A DNA stretch of 64,000 nucleotides from Epiperipatus broadwayi (lineage: Eukaryota > Onychophora > Udeonychophora > Euonychophora > Peripatidae), in the NCBI GenBank assembly GCA_028023455.1, contig JAQFVV010000013.1, positions 1,116,001 through 1,180,000 of the forward strand, written 5' to 3'. Shown here piece after piece: positions 24,691 through 37,519 of this stretch. The translations under genes were made by a program, and so were the position numbers. The notes beneath the pieces are model-generated. The model did no database searches. It was not told the origin of the DNA and was given only the letters and a program-made list of their open reading frames with translations. Every line of letters begins with the position of its first letter. Position 1 is the stretch's first letter.

Positions 24691-27565
24691 AAATATATGC
24701 AATAGTAAAAAACAGAAACAAAATTTGACTATCATAAATAACTAGAAACTAACCTGGAAATTCCATTGGGCTACCCTACGGAATCCATTAATTATAACTG
24801 CAAAAATGGTACTACAGAAGATTGGTAGAGAGTTTGATGTATGTTGAATTAAGATTTTTTTCATCAATGAAAGACTTTTTAAATATAATTAATATATTTA
24901 TTAGTTTTTTGTTCCAATATAAAAATTATAGAAGCAGAACTATCATATTACAGTAGTATTAAGAATAGTTCTGTTAAAGTTTCAGATCTACCTGAATGGA
25001 AAACTTTTAAACCTTTATAATCTGAATGGATGTAATGGTATGTTTTAAATTCTACTACAAAAATCTTTTTAAAAGTGGATTTTTGATCTTTATTATTTTA
25101 ATATAGTTTTGACCATTTGCAAAAAATCTTTTGTGGCCAGTAATGGCTGATGTTTCTACTTTTTTAAACTATCAGAAATTATGAGAAAAATAATGATTCT
25201 GTTTAATATATATTTATAATAAAATAACCCCCTTCCACAAATCCATTAGTTCCTTGCATTTTTTATGGATATCTAATGCTGTTGATAATAGCAAATTGTA
25301 TGTAATATATATGTTAAACATATCATAAGTGTAATAATGTTCACGGGTAATTAGATTTCTAAGTAACTATTAAGTGTTGACTGATTTTTAATGATGTTAA
25401 ACATATGTATATATTTAACAAAATAGTTCACAACAATTATGTTTAATGTTATATATATAATACACTTATAAAGAACTGTCATCGGGAGATCTCAGCTAGT
25501 TGTCAAGAAATTAAATCTATTGCAGACTCTTAAAATCATGGAGTCTGCAATACAGATACAGTTCGTATGTAGATTAATAGTTAGGGACAACAACAATTAA
25601 TGAATTCAATTATTTTGGCTTTTATACATTTATTAGCCTCTTATCAGCATTTTCACAGATCGATCGAACATCTTATCACTGATCCTAAGGTCTAGATATT
25701 TTTCCATTATGGTCCATATGCTTGTTGATGCTTCAGAGTGGGAAACAATCTCTAATTTTTATTTATATCCTATCTGATCTTTTAATTATTTAAGTGCCCC
25801 AAGTGCTAGTTTGCTTTAAAACAATCATTTCCATTTACTAAGATTAAACATGCCAGAAATTAACATTTATTTTTATTTTCAAAAATATCAATCTTTATCT
25901 TAGATCTTTACTTTTTTTTTTTTTTACAAAAAGTGCTTTCAAATACTTTTTTTTTTGTTAAAAAATACTTTTAAAGTTTTCCATCTGTGCGATATATATA
26001 TATGTTAACATAACTCTTTTAATTTTGAATTTTACTTTTTAATAAAATCATTTTTACTTAAGTTTTATTTTCCCCTTTATTTAATTTTAAAATAATGTAA
26101 TGGCATATGTAAATCATTACAATATATAACATAGAACAGTATCATCTTAAATTGCTTAAACTCTATATTTTTTTAAAAAAGAGTAATGCAAATAAATAAC
26201 TTTGCTTGGATTTTTAAAAACCTAAAAGTCAGAATTAACAGTTAAAAGATATTTTAAAATTTTTTAAAAAAGCAAATGTGTGATCTGAGACATATATAAA
26301 AAAAATATTATTTTAAAATATATTTGTTTTTAAATAAATGTAATCATAATTTTATTTTAATTAAAATCAAAAAAACAAATCCTTTACATTAATTTAAAAG
26401 TATTGATAATTAATTAATTAACAATCAAAAAGTGACCTGTCATAAAAGTGACTATTTTCTTTTAAAAAAGAAAACTATAATTAGTTAAGAGTTACCTGAT
26501 AAAAAAGGAACTTTTCTGTCAAAAATTGACTATACTTCATTTTTTATAGAAAAAGAAACTGTAATAGAATTTGATAAACTGATTTTTTTTATTATTGATA
26601 AACAAGTATATATGTAAATTTTATGTATATTCAAAATGGAATTAGTAATTATAAAAATTGTCATTTATTGTTTGACAAAATTAAATTTGTTAATAATGTG
26701 TGCAATTCTACCTAGCATAGGTATTTGTATTATTAAAAATATAGCTTAAAAGTTTAATCATGTATTACTGTAGGAAAAGTCAAATATGTCTAAAAATATA
26801 CATGCACATGCATGTATGTGTGCATATATAGATCAATGCTTGTCAAGTATAATTCATGTAAAAGTTTATTCATTTTTAAATTTTATTAGATTACAAATTT
26901 AAATATATTCATTGTATATTATAAAATTTACATCTGTGCAGATATATAAATGTGTTTATGTAAACTCATTAAGAGGCATTGTAAATCAATGTAATAACTT
27001 TAATTTTGTATTAATCACATATATGTAAATCACAATGTGATAATTTGTTATTATTGTATATTAATCAAAATCAGAATGCTTAATTGATGTGCATAGCATT
27101 ATTCTAGACCTTATTATCATTTTCTTATTTTTATTGTTAATAAATTTGAGTTCAATTGTAAAATTATTCCAGTGGTTCTAAATATTTTTAGAATATGTTT
27201 CCATCATCTCTTGATCACATACAGTAATAGAGCTTGTGTTCTCTGAGTTAGATTCATGAAAAATGGTCTAATATATAAATGAGTGTTTATATTAGTGCTT
27301 TGATGCATCCACAGATGATCAATCATTATCCTGGTAGGTGCAAAATAGAATACTCTTTATCGCCCATGCACTACATTTTATTTTAGTTTATTCTTATTAG
27401 AAATTAAGTTTATAATTGGTCAGCATATTAATGGTACTAATTAGACAGAGAATTGATGATGATCAGCATATTTTAATGTCCCAGCATTGTTTTTTTATTA
27501 TTATGTATTCTGATGGCTGAGCACTTAAGTTAGTGCATCCAAATTAATGTTTAAATAATTGCCCA
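24691..27565. other. Unassigned A+T-rich stretch
   Basis: Long A/T runs (for example 25,909-25,925) and short AT microsatellites; no gene, RNA or repeat family was recognised. Confidence 0.5.
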
Positions 27566-27645
27566 AGCTGGCAAAGCTCAATAGTTAGCTTGGTCTATAG
27601 AAGATCCATTTCCAATCCAGTTACCAGATGGAGTGTTGATTTCTT
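27566..27645 (+). mobile_element. tRNA-like SINE head
   Basis: AGCTCAATAGTTAGCTTGG (27,575-27,593) fits an A box. CATTTCCAATCC (27,607-27,618) is a weak B box at about tRNA spacing, with a TCTATAGA anticodon-arm-like hairpin between. No body was traced further. Confidence 0.35.
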
Positions 27646-28174
27646 TTGATGGATCATTCATGATGATGAATGATTTTTTCCTTTGTGTATTACTAGTACT
27701 TACTTATACTTATTGATAATGCTAATTCATCAGTTTATAATTATGCTTTTAGTTGCTTTAACTGATGACTGACTGATCTGTGAGATCTCATGATCTCATG
27801 CTCTCTTGAATATATAACATTGCTTATATATTTTTTGATATTAATATCATTATTGTAAATTTCATTGAATTATTTAAAATATCTTGTTGAACTTGGGAGT
27901 GATGATGATTTGGCATCACCCCAGGTACGTTCACCCATATCTTCCCCATCCCATTACAATATATATATATAAATGTTAAATTAAATTTAGCTCAATGTAT
28001 ATTTAAACAAAAAGAATAAATCCCTCTACCCTAGGCTATGAATTAAAATCACTCTAAATGTTGAACAAATAAATCTTGCTAATCTTGCTCAAAATTTAAA
28101 GTACTTTTAATTCACAGCTTGGTGGAAGATGATTTACTTTCTTTGTTTACATATATATGCATTTGAATACAAGT

Positions 28175-28283
28175 ATATTGTCTATACTGAACTTAATGTA
28201 ACTAGAAGGGATTTGAACACAGACTTTCAAGCTTCCACACATGACCACATACATGTGAAAAAAATAGATGACCTCCATATATT
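28175..28283 (-). mobile_element. Family A fragment cut off by a family C insertion
   Basis: Bases 28,196-28,283 match the minus-orientation end of family A (AGAAGGGATTTGAAC, CATGACCACATACATGTG, ATGACCTCCATATAT) and stop just before the hammerhead. A family C element begins there. This shows C moved after A. Confidence 0.7.
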
Positions 28284-28565
28284 AATCAAGTCATATGTCA
28301 CATGACCTAATTTAACAAACTTGTATTACAAATGTTATATAATGAGCTTTAAAATAAGCTCTTAACAAGCATTGCTGAATATCCCCAACCCCAGACCAGT
28401 TTTTGCTACTGGCTTCCTCAGTGTGCTGCTAGGATATTCAAGCATTAGATTAAAAATACCAGGTCAAACCCAGCACTTTATCTAATGGATAACTATTAAG
28501 TTAAAAATCTGAAATTTTCAGACATTCATATGTCTTCCAATCCAGCTATTTAAGATTAACTTTAA
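28284..28565 (-). mobile_element. Family C retroposon, truncated copy C2
   Basis: It begins ATCAAGTCATATGTCACATG, shares the full first part of C1 (AAGCTCTTAACAAGC, ATTCAAGCATTAGATTAAA) and ends near 28,560 after CCAATCCAGCTATTTAAG. No inverted second half is present. Confidence 0.75.
28388..28428 (-). ncRNA. Hammerhead-like motif, family C, copy C2
   Basis: Minus strand: CACA, CTGAGGA, AGCCAGTAGC as a short stem II, AAAA in place of GAAA, CTGGTC and TGGGG. The G12 change and short stem II argue against activity. Confidence 0.45.
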
Positions 28566-29530
28566 AAACCAATGTCATGTGATGATATTGTTGTTGGTAA
28601 TGTTTTAAAATATTTGATATGTTGTAGAAAATATAAATATAACGCATATTTTACTTGCATAAAGCTCACTTTATTTATATATTATTTTTTTTAATTATTG
28701 ATTTATATTATATAAATTAACACATTTTGATTGAAAAAATTTTCCTGTGTATTAAATAATTTCTAAGGATAAATAAATAATCTATTAATGTTTTAGCTTT
28801 TGAATATAATATATATATATGATTGTGTGTGAAATGCTTTGAAAATTACATATTAAAATGAGAATTATTTTTTTATGTAAATTAAATTTTAATAATAATG
28901 AAAGATATATACAAATAGAAAGATATTTAGATTTTTATGTCGATAAATAAAACATGTAAAACTAGAGAACAAACTTAATTTATATCAAAGAATGTTAATT
29001 GTAACAAATGATAAAAATCAAAAAGTTATTTTAATAAAAGAAAAAGAAAATATTATTTATATATTACAATTATTTAAATGTCAAATACTGTTGTTTAATG
29101 AACTTAGTATAATAAAAATTTGAATATTTCTATATACAATTTATAAGATTATATAATTTGCAAAGCCTGGATTTATACATAGTATTTCTGGAAAGAAAAT
29201 TAAGTGCATATAAATATGAATTTAACTAATGTTTCTCACTCTTTTTCAACATAGACTAGTAAAAGGTCAATTAATTTTTCACAGCCAAGCAATATATCTT
29301 ATATATATATATTGAAAATATTTATATTTTTTAAAGTATATCATACATTTTAACTTATTAAATATATGATTAAGAAATAAACAAGGATATTAAAATTTAA
29401 TAAAATCTCTATTATTGTTGTTTGTTACACAAATTTATTAATGCTAGACTATAAATGATTTTTCAATATCAATTTTATACCTTATTATTACTTAAAAGCT
29501 AAAAAAAAATTTAAAAAAATTGATTTTAAA
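28566..29530. other. Unassigned A+T-rich stretch
   Basis: Short AT runs only. No gene or repeat family was recognised. Confidence 0.5.
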
Positions 29531-32500
29531 TTTCCCAAGGTACTAACTAATTGGTTAGGTGTACTGTGGACACTAGGCGACATTGCCAGACCATCAAGAA
29601 CCCCCAAGCAACCTGCAAGTGATAAATTTCTATCCAAAAATCACTGAAATTGAAAAATTAAAATGCCTAAGGCAAAGTAAATCAAACATATCCTTCTAAA
29701 ATACAAATCAAAAAGAAATTTAAAAAAACACTGTAAAATTCAAATTACAAAAAACAGAAATCAGTGAAAATACTTCAAACACATTACCCCACCCACCCCC
29801 ACATATAAATTACAAAAACAGAAATTGGTCTAATATATAAAACACAATCCTCCACATACACACAATCAAAAATAAGTACTTTTCAAAAATATACTAAATT
29901 CCATCAATATTTAAAAATAAAAGACTTTCAACATTTGTAAATATGCCTGTGCAATCAGATTTCAAAGCAGCAATTTATATAAGCTATAAAGCAATAAGAA
30001 CATTACACCGGAGAGCTTCTAATTGTCTTTCCCAAAAATTTATCAAATTAATTATTCTCTGCCTTGAAATTATGGCATATCATTTAAATACAATAAATTT
30101 TTTAAATAGATTTATAGAGATCTGCAGTAAATTGTCCATCATTTGTAGTAGGCAATTGATGTTTGCAGCATAAAAATCCATTTAAAAAAAGTTCAAATTT
30201 TGAGCAAAATTATTTAGAGAAGCTTTTTTTAAACATATTGCAGCACACTTAATTAACAACAGCAGATTAAAGAAGGTATGTACTTCAACAGTGGTTATTT
30301 AGTGATTTAAAAAATACAACAACAATGGCAGAATTTAACAGCAGGATTTACCAAACAATTATTTAAAGAAGGTAATTCTCCAGAATATAACATCCCAATG
30401 CAATTTAAGAGAGTAAAACACTTTTACTTTGGAAGAACTTCATTGATTCATATTCTGTTTTTAGGAGATCTCAAATTTTCATCATTTTGAATAAGAAAAG
30501 ATGGTAAGACACTATATCTACTTAAATTTCAGTGTGGGTTTTTAAAATGTTGCCTAAAAGTTTGTGCATGCATGTTTAATATTGTCTTCATCTGTGTAAA
30601 AAAAAATCAATATTAACACCATCAAAAAATAAAAATAATACCAATAACTTGTATTTTTAGCACTCAAAAATAATTTACAAGTCATAATAAAACTAAGAAA
30701 GTATTTCAAAAGACTAGTACAGTTACATTTTGATTAAATTTGTCAGCCCAAGCAATTATATTTTTCATGTGAAAGAATATTACGCAAGCAATTGTGAGAG
30801 GTCTATTATGTCACATTTCATTTTGTAAGTACAAACTGTAATGTGTAATATGTTACAATGCAATTATATATATCTTTTTAAGTCTTTAATTTCTGTGCAT
30901 CAATTTAATTCATTATTTTCCTAAGAATCTGATATATCATACATATATAACAAAATGTTTATGCAACTATTTATCAGTTTCTAACTTTTAAAATTGCATA
31001 GATATTTAGCTTTCTATTGTTAAATTTATTAATTTAGCTGTTTTGGTAATCTTAGTAAAACAAAGGCAATCCCCAAGTGAATAGAAAATGGTACTGCGTG
31101 ATTGTATTTACTTTGACTTTAAACAAAATTTGTTATTTTTAAAATTAATATTTAACCTACATGCAATTTTAAAAGTTAGATAAATAGTTGTGTAAACATT
31201 TTTTTATATATGTGTGTTATATGAGATTCTTAGGAAAATAATGAATTAAATTGATACACAGAAATTAGAGATTTAAAAAGATATATATAATCGCACTGTA
31301 ACATATTGCATGTCACAGTTTGTACTTGCAAAATGAAATGTGACATAACAGACCTTTCACAATTGCTTGCATAATAGCCCTTGCACATGAAAAATATAAT
31401 TGTTTGGTCTGACAAATTTAATCAAATTGTAATAACTAGTTTTTGAAATACTTGCTTAGTTGTATTATGATGTATTAATTATTTTTGAGTGCTAAAAATG
31501 TAAGTTGTTGGTATTATTTTTATTTTTTGGTGGTGTTAATGTGGATTTTTTTATATACAGATCAATACAATATTAAGCATGCATTTACAAACTTTCAGGC
31601 AACATTTCAAAAACCCATGCTGAAATTTAAGTAGAAATAGAGTCTTACCATCTTTTCTTACTCAAAGTAATGAAAATTTGGGATCTCCCAAAAACAGAAC
31701 ATGAGTCAGTGGAGTTTTTCCAAAGTAAAAGTGGTCTGCCCTCTTAAATTGCATTGGAATGTTATATTCTGTGGAACTACCTTTTTTAAATAATTGTTTG
31801 CTAAAGCCTGCTGTTTAATTCTGCCATCATTGTTGTATTTTTTAAACCACCAAATAACCACTGTTGAACTACCTACCTTTTTTAATCTGCTGTTGTTAGT
31901 TAAATGTGCTGCAATCTGTTTGATAAAAGTTTCTCTAAATAATTTTTCTCAAAATTTAAACTTTTTTAATGGATTTTTATACTGCAAACATCAAGTGCCT
32001 ACTACAAATGCCAGACAACTCAGCCTGGAAGAAAATTGGTAATATTTTTTCACTTCAGATCTCTATAAATCTATTTTAAAAACTTATAATTATTTTGATA
32101 AATGCTCTCTGGTGTAATGTTCTTATTGCTTTTTAGCTTATATAAATTGCTGTTTTGAAATATGATTGCACAGGCATATTTGCAAGTGTTGAAAGTCTTT
32201 TATTTTTTTAAATATTGATGAAATGTAGTATATTTTTGAAAAGTACTTATTATTGATCATGCGGGGGAAGTTGTATTTTATATATTAGATCAATTTCTGT
32301 TTTTGTAATTTATAGTTATTTTTATTTTTTAAATAGCTATGTGCTCATTGTTATCTATATTCAATTATTTAATAAGTTTTAATCTGTTATTAAGGTTTGC
32401 GAATTATTACACTCCATGTAATAGTGCTGAAAGTCAGACAAATTTTTTAAATGGATTGCTGCATTCCCACCATTCACCATTAATGAAGCTTCATTAATTT

Positions 32501-33090
32501 TTTTGAGATTTAGTACTATAGTTTTTCTGTTTTTGTAATTTGAATTTTTCTTTGTGCAGGGAGTGGACAGTGGGAGGTGTTGCATTTGATGTATTTTCAC
32601 TGATTTCTGTTTTTGTAATTTGAATTTTATACTTATTTTTGATAGACTTCTTCTTTTGGGGGGTTGAATTTGACATATTTTCACTGATTTCTATTTTTAT
32701 AATTTGAATTTTACAGTAATTTCTTTGATTTCTTTTTGATTTTGATTTTAGAAGGATTTGTTCAATTTATTTTGCCTTAGGTATTTTTGGAATTTGAATA
32801 TTTTACTTATTTTTGATAGAATTCTTCATTTGGGGGGGGGTTGTTGTGTTTGATGTATTTTCACCGATTTCTGTAATTTGAATTTTACAGCGTTTTCTTT
32901 GATTTCTTTTTGATTTGTATTCTAGAAGGATTTGTTCGATTTACTTTGCCTTAGGCATTTTAATTTTTGATTTCAGCAATTTTTTGGATAGAAATTTATC
33001 ACTTGAAGGCTTCTTGGGGATTCTTGAGGGTACTGCAACATCACCTAGCAGCCACAGTGCACTTAACCAACTAGTACTTTTCCCAAAAAA
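29530..33090. mobile_element. Large palindromic element D (3.5 kb)
   Basis: The left arm (about 29,530-31,010) and right arm (about 31,160-33,090) are inverted copies around a loop of about 150 bp. Matching landmarks include GTGTACTGTGGACACTAGG against the reverse of 33,040-33,075, GCCTAAGGCAAAGTAAATC against 32,957-32,975, and GATCTCAAATTTTCATCATT against 31,668-31,690. The right arm is longer because of an internal minisatellite. The outer ends, read inward from the right, carry an A-box-like TAGTTGGTTAAGTGC. ORFs in the arms are under 105 codons and unrecognised. Confidence 0.8.
32500..32945 (+). repeat. Degenerate minisatellite in the right arm of D
   Basis: GATTTCTGTTTTTGTAATTT followed by GAATTTTAC recurs near 32,520, 32,608, 32,688 and 32,868, with related TTTGATTTCTTTTTGATTT blocks. 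Spacing is about 80-180 bp. The left arm holds fewer copies near 29,740-29,830, which explains the unequal arm lengths. Confidence 0.6.
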
Positions 33091-33885
33091 ATAAAAGATT
33101 GTGCTATATATATATATATGAAGTGATTTTTTTTAAAAAAAAAGTTTTTTTTATTTTTTAATATGAAAATCCTGAAAAATATTGTCAAATATTCATTATC
33201 AATTATTTATATTTTAAAAAAAAAAAAACGTTTTTCATTTTGCAAATGAAATTTAAAACTGATTTTAAATTTGAGTATAAACTGCTAATGAAATAAAAGG
33301 GGGAGAGGGATTAAGACATTTAATTAACTTTTTTAAGATAATACAAGGGAGTAAATTATCATAAATATTCTATTTTTTTAATTTACAAGTTGTTTTATTT
33401 ATTTACTTTTTTGTTTTGGTGTTTATTTAATCTATATCTTTATGTTTTTAAGCAATTGTATGTTGACTGTAATATACTATTAATATTCATACATTGATTA
33501 AGTTTACTCTATATCAATATAATAAATATATTTTATTTTATCATGTTTTTGATTTAAAGTTATAAAAATTAAAGTATCTTTTGTGGGATTGGTCCTTGAA
33601 GAAATTATTTTTTAAAAATATATATTATCAAACAGTAAGCAGTGAGTGATCCACAGTATTTTCAAGGCATTGGTTGTGCTTATAAAAAATTCAATGTTTT
33701 AAATAATATTATATGAAATCTTAGATTCATTTTTTTAAATTATATAAATATTACAATATTAATATGTAATTAAATATTTGCTCTGTTTTTTCTCTCTAAT
33801 TTCACTTTAATATTTGGATCAAATTTTTTATATTCTCTATTATGTTTTTGTTACTTGTTATAGAATTTTAAAAGTATGTTCTATA
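33091..33885. other. Unassigned A+T-rich spacer
   Basis: Poly-A/T runs near 33,128-33,160 and 33,219-33,230; nothing else was recognised. Confidence 0.5.
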
Positions 33886-33887
33886 TA

Positions 33888-34525
33888 TAATGAATAATAT
33901 TTCTATAATATAATTTTATTACACCACTCTCACACAAGTTAGGGTCTGGTTTTATCCACCTTAATACCTTGTGAAGGGATGTAATTATAAACTTGTAACT
34001 AAAGACATGTAAAAAAGATATATTATCACCAAGATGCATATTTTATGCTGGACCAGAACTCATCAGTTGGCCCAGATCACAATCTCTTACACATATCTTT
34101 ATCATTGTTCAGTATATAGAGAGAGCAAATAACTTGCTGCCCTCACAACTTTGACAAAGATCACCTAATGGGAGTATATTAATATTTTTATTAATCTTTC
34201 ATTAGACTAAAAATTATCCAATAATGAATAATATTTCTGTGATATGATTTTTACTACACCACTCTCATGCAATGTGGGGACTGATTTCTATCTACATATA
34301 ATTACATCCCTCTACAAGGTATTAAAAGTGGATAAAAACCAAACCTTACTTTGTGTGAGAAAGCACTCTCACACAAAGTAGGGACTGGTTTTTATGTGCT
34401 TTTAACACTTTGTGGAGAGTTGTAACTATATGTGAATAGAAATCAGTCCCTACCTTGCATGAGAGTGGTGTAGTAAAAATTATATCACAGAAATAGTATT
34501 CATTATTAGATAATCTCTAGTATAA
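33888..34525. mobile_element. Family A tandem-plus-inverted element (A4)
   Basis: TGAATAATATTTCT at 33,891 recurs at 34,225, a 334-bp period, so a full monomer is followed by part of a second. The sequence then turns back on itself: 34,208-34,357 and 34,362-34,522 are inverted arms of about 150 bp. The monomer contains one hammerhead core. This is a head-to-tail plus head-to-head arrangement of one unit. Confidence 0.8.
34027..34073 (-). ncRNA. Hammerhead-like motif, family A, copy A4
   Basis: Minus strand: GGCCAA, CTGATGA, GTTCTGGTCCAGCAT with an imperfect stem II, AAAA for GAAA, ATATGCAT as stem III, C, then TTGGTG. CCAA/TTGG forms stem I. G12 is lost, so it is probably inactive. Confidence 0.55.
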
Positions 34526-34995
34526 TGCAAGACTAATAAAAATTATTAATATGTATATGTACATAGTGTCTAAAAGCAAGTTAAAAATAACTTGAAATAG
34601 AATATTATTAATCCTGGCAAATACTTTTTGATATGCATCTCTTAGCTAAATTTATCTCAGCATTTCAATATTAATGTCTAAGTCATAAACGTTAAAGTTA
34701 TTTAATATTATTAAGTTGCATACATTAATAATAATGATTTATTTTCCCCATTACAAATAATAATGATTTATATAATTAAAAACAAACAAAATAAATGTTT
34801 AAGCCACTATAATTGTTGATCTTAATTTAAAAAATACTTTAGATGTCTGAATGTTAATGAGAAAATATAATTTTCTTAGTACTCTTTTAGGTATTTAGTT
34901 TGCATGTTCTTTAAATTACATACTTGACTTCTGTTAGAAACAGCTGTTTTTATTTAGTTTAATCTATTGTTGTGTCTGTCTTTTTTACTTTAATT

Positions 34996-35026
<31 letters not shown>

Positions 35027-35887
35027 TGAAAAATTAAAAAATAATGATGGTGGAAAGAAGTAAAAAAAAAACAATATGGTTAAATTTGACAAATTGAATG
35101 TACAAAATATATATGTTTTTTTAAAATAAAATATAATGCTAGTGTAGAAATTTTTAGCAAAAAGATTGTGAACTTATATCATTTAAATATTGAAAGCATG
35201 ATCACTTTTGCGTAAATGTATTTTATTTATAAAATTAGCCACATTTACATCCAGAAAATTTGCATTAATTAATTAAATAAAAAAGTATGTCATTTACAGA
35301 TAAGCATAATTTATTTATTCTTTTAAGATTCCTTATTCTTTTATGGGTTTTATATATATAAGCATTTTATTTTTTTTAAATAATTGATAAATAATCAAAT
35401 TTTTTTTTTTTTTATATCTCATGTATTTTTCTTGTCAAAAAAAAAATTAAGAAGGTAGTATTTTTTTATGCTAACTAGTTATTAATTCAAATTAAATAAT
35501 ATTTAATATGTAACTGCAGTAAAAGATGCGATGCGACTTCTCTTTATACGGAGTCAGGAATCTCTCAGATACTATGCCCAGAGAAACCTCTTAACCACTT
35601 ATCTTTGGATGTTAAGATGCGACCCAGATTTCATTGTGTTGACACTGATTTAAGCAAGATAAATAAATGCAGTATTTTATCAAAATGATACAATTATTTC
35701 GACAAAATTAAATATTATTCTGCCAAATCTATTAAGTAAAAGTGAAAATGGACTTAGATAAGAAAAGCATTAAAGAAAATTTTATTTATATAAATGTTTA
35801 TAAAATATGATGTAAAAATCAATTTAAATAATAATAATCAAACAGTCCATCATTCTATTTACTCGAGATGTCAGGTAAAATTCTAAT
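34526..35887. other. Spacer with a long T tract
   Basis: A T tract interrupted by G lies at 34,999-35,028. Bases 35,526-35,640 are more complex and partly the reverse complement of 36,418-36,486 inside the next element (shared TATGCCCAGAGAAACCT). The rest is unassigned. Confidence 0.5.
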
Positions 35888-35889
35888 TA

Positions 35890-36850
35890 CACCTGGGTCT
35901 CGTTTTATGCAGATTATTTTAATGTGATTTTGAAGTTATGCGATTTATGTTTCTTCTTAATATCTTTCATATTTCACTATATTTATTAGATATCAAGAAA
36001 TTTAAATTATTAATAACTTATTTTTATTTGAAATACCTTTTTTTTTTCAAAAATGTAACATTATACTAGCAGCTAACATGAATATGGCCTGAAGCTTCTA
36101 TGTTTATAACCTATTTATATTAAGAAGTAAATAATAATAATAATAATAATAATAATAGATTTATACTTACATATAAAAATATTGCAATAAATATTCAAAA
36201 AAATTAAACTTTGTAATAACAGAAATAAATAATCTTTTAGATTTTTAAAATAAAAAAACCAAGATTTTATAAACTGAAAATAATCTTTCTAATGATAATG
36301 TATAATCTTTTTGTTTTGATTGCAATTTAATTTTTTTAATATAGAAACAGAAAACCATTAACACAGCATAAGACTGAAAGTGGCACTAGTTGTACATCAC
36401 ATCATGAATAAAAATAAAGTGGCTAACAGGTTTCTCTGGGCATAATTGCAGAGAAATTCTTGACTTCATTTAAGGAGAAGCCACAATACATTACATCATA
36501 TTGAATCTGATTTCTTACCAGTTTACAACTGAAGCTAGCAGTGGATGATTAAAATATTTATGAAAAAATGTAAAATTAAATACTGTAGTTAATAAAAAAG
36601 TAAAAAAAGTTTGTCTTGTATTAATTTTTTTTGAATATTTGAAATTTTTTTATTAGTCATACTTTATTTGCTTATTTTTTTAATGTGAATTTTAAAATAA
36701 TTTTTCTTTGATGCTTTGCTTTTATGCAAATTCCAAAAATTACAGCACCTATCCCCCATTTTTTAAGGTAAATTAAGTCTATTTTTGTGCGATTTTTTTT
36801 AATGCGGGTTTTTGTGGAACCTATCTATCGCATAAAATGAGACCTAGGTG
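35890..36850. mobile_element. Tigger/pogo-like non-autonomous DNA transposon (T1)
   Basis: Starts TA-CACCTGGGTCTCGTTTTATGC and ends CGCATAAAATGAGACCTAGGTG-TA (split here at the TA sites), giving inverted ends of about 20 bp and a TA duplication. This end pattern, with TTTATGCG/TTTACGCG, is typical of pogo/Tigger elements. The interior has no transposase. The inner ends match T2 (43,383-44,449) in opposite orientation. A Tigger-like transposase relic lies at 63.3 kb. Confidence 0.75.
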
Positions 36851-36852
36851 TA

Positions 36853-37290
36853 TCTAGAAATAACAATGTTAAACTGTGATTTAGATATTATTACTTTTTG
36901 ATTCCACCATTATATACTATTGCACTACACTATGCAACTATATACTTCAGCTCACTGGATGTGAAAATGTTGAATCTACAATTATGTAAACCTATCTTTA
37001 TTAAAGTGCATATGTGAATTATATAAAAACATACATTTAACAAATAAAAAAGGATTTTGTGGTGAACTTGGCATCTTTATTATGAAAGAAGTAGACTCCA
37101 TTTACATTGTAAAGATTATCTTGAAAGTGTTTTAAAAAGAGACAGTATAGATTACTTTCATTGCAAGTATATTGGATAAAGATACAATATAATGGAGAGC
37201 TATTGTATGGCAAGTTTTCACAAATAAAAAATCTCATACATAAGAACATAAAAAACCACCATCACAAGATATTAAATAAATAAAATAAAA
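36853..37290. other. Spacer with a 70-codon unassigned open stretch
   Basis: The minus strand at 37,037-37,249 is open (70 codons, cysteine- and phenylalanine-rich) and less A+T-biased than its surroundings. I recognise no family and do not call it a gene. Confidence 0.35.
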
Positions 37291-37296
37291 AATCAG

Positions 37297-37370
37297 CAGT
37301 ATTGTTGGCTTAGTGGTTAGCATAACTGCCTTCCAAGCAGCTGGCCCGGGTTTCCTTCCTGATTGGCACT
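37297..37370 (+). promoter_or_regulatory. tRNA-Gly-like Pol III promoter of the family B SINE
   Basis: TGGCTTAGTGGTTAGC (37,306-37,321) is a near-consensus A box and GGGTTTCCTTCC (37,349-37,360) a B-box relic. Between them TGCCTTCCAAGCAG looks like a Gly(TCC) anticodon arm. The acceptor stem is not conserved, so this is not a working tRNA gene. Confidence 0.6.
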
Positions 37371-37519
37371 TTGACATATGAAAAAAAGAGGAAAAAATCA
37401 GCATGAGTTGCATATGAATATAAACATCACATGATCACCATCTTTTATACTAGCATATAACTGTTATTAAACAAGGCATTAGATCCTAAGATCTAGGTGC
37501 AATGCTCTCAGATCCAAGG

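Noticed and set aside
27775-27800. Hammerhead core at an isolated CTGATGACTGACTGATC
   Set aside because: No GAAA, stem II or cleavage triplet at the right spacing; the GACT/GATC repetition explains the match.
32379-32684. 101-codon minus-strand ORF in palindrome D
   Set aside because: It overlaps a minisatellite of TTTGTAATTTGAATTTT-like units, is K/N/Q-rich low complexity, and its counterpart in the other arm is not open.
36129-36157. CRISPR-like or regulatory array
   Set aside because: It is a plain AAT trinucleotide microsatellite.
37297-37370. Functional tRNA-Gly gene
   Set aside because: The B box is degenerate, the acceptor stem does not pair, and it continues into a repeated SINE body.
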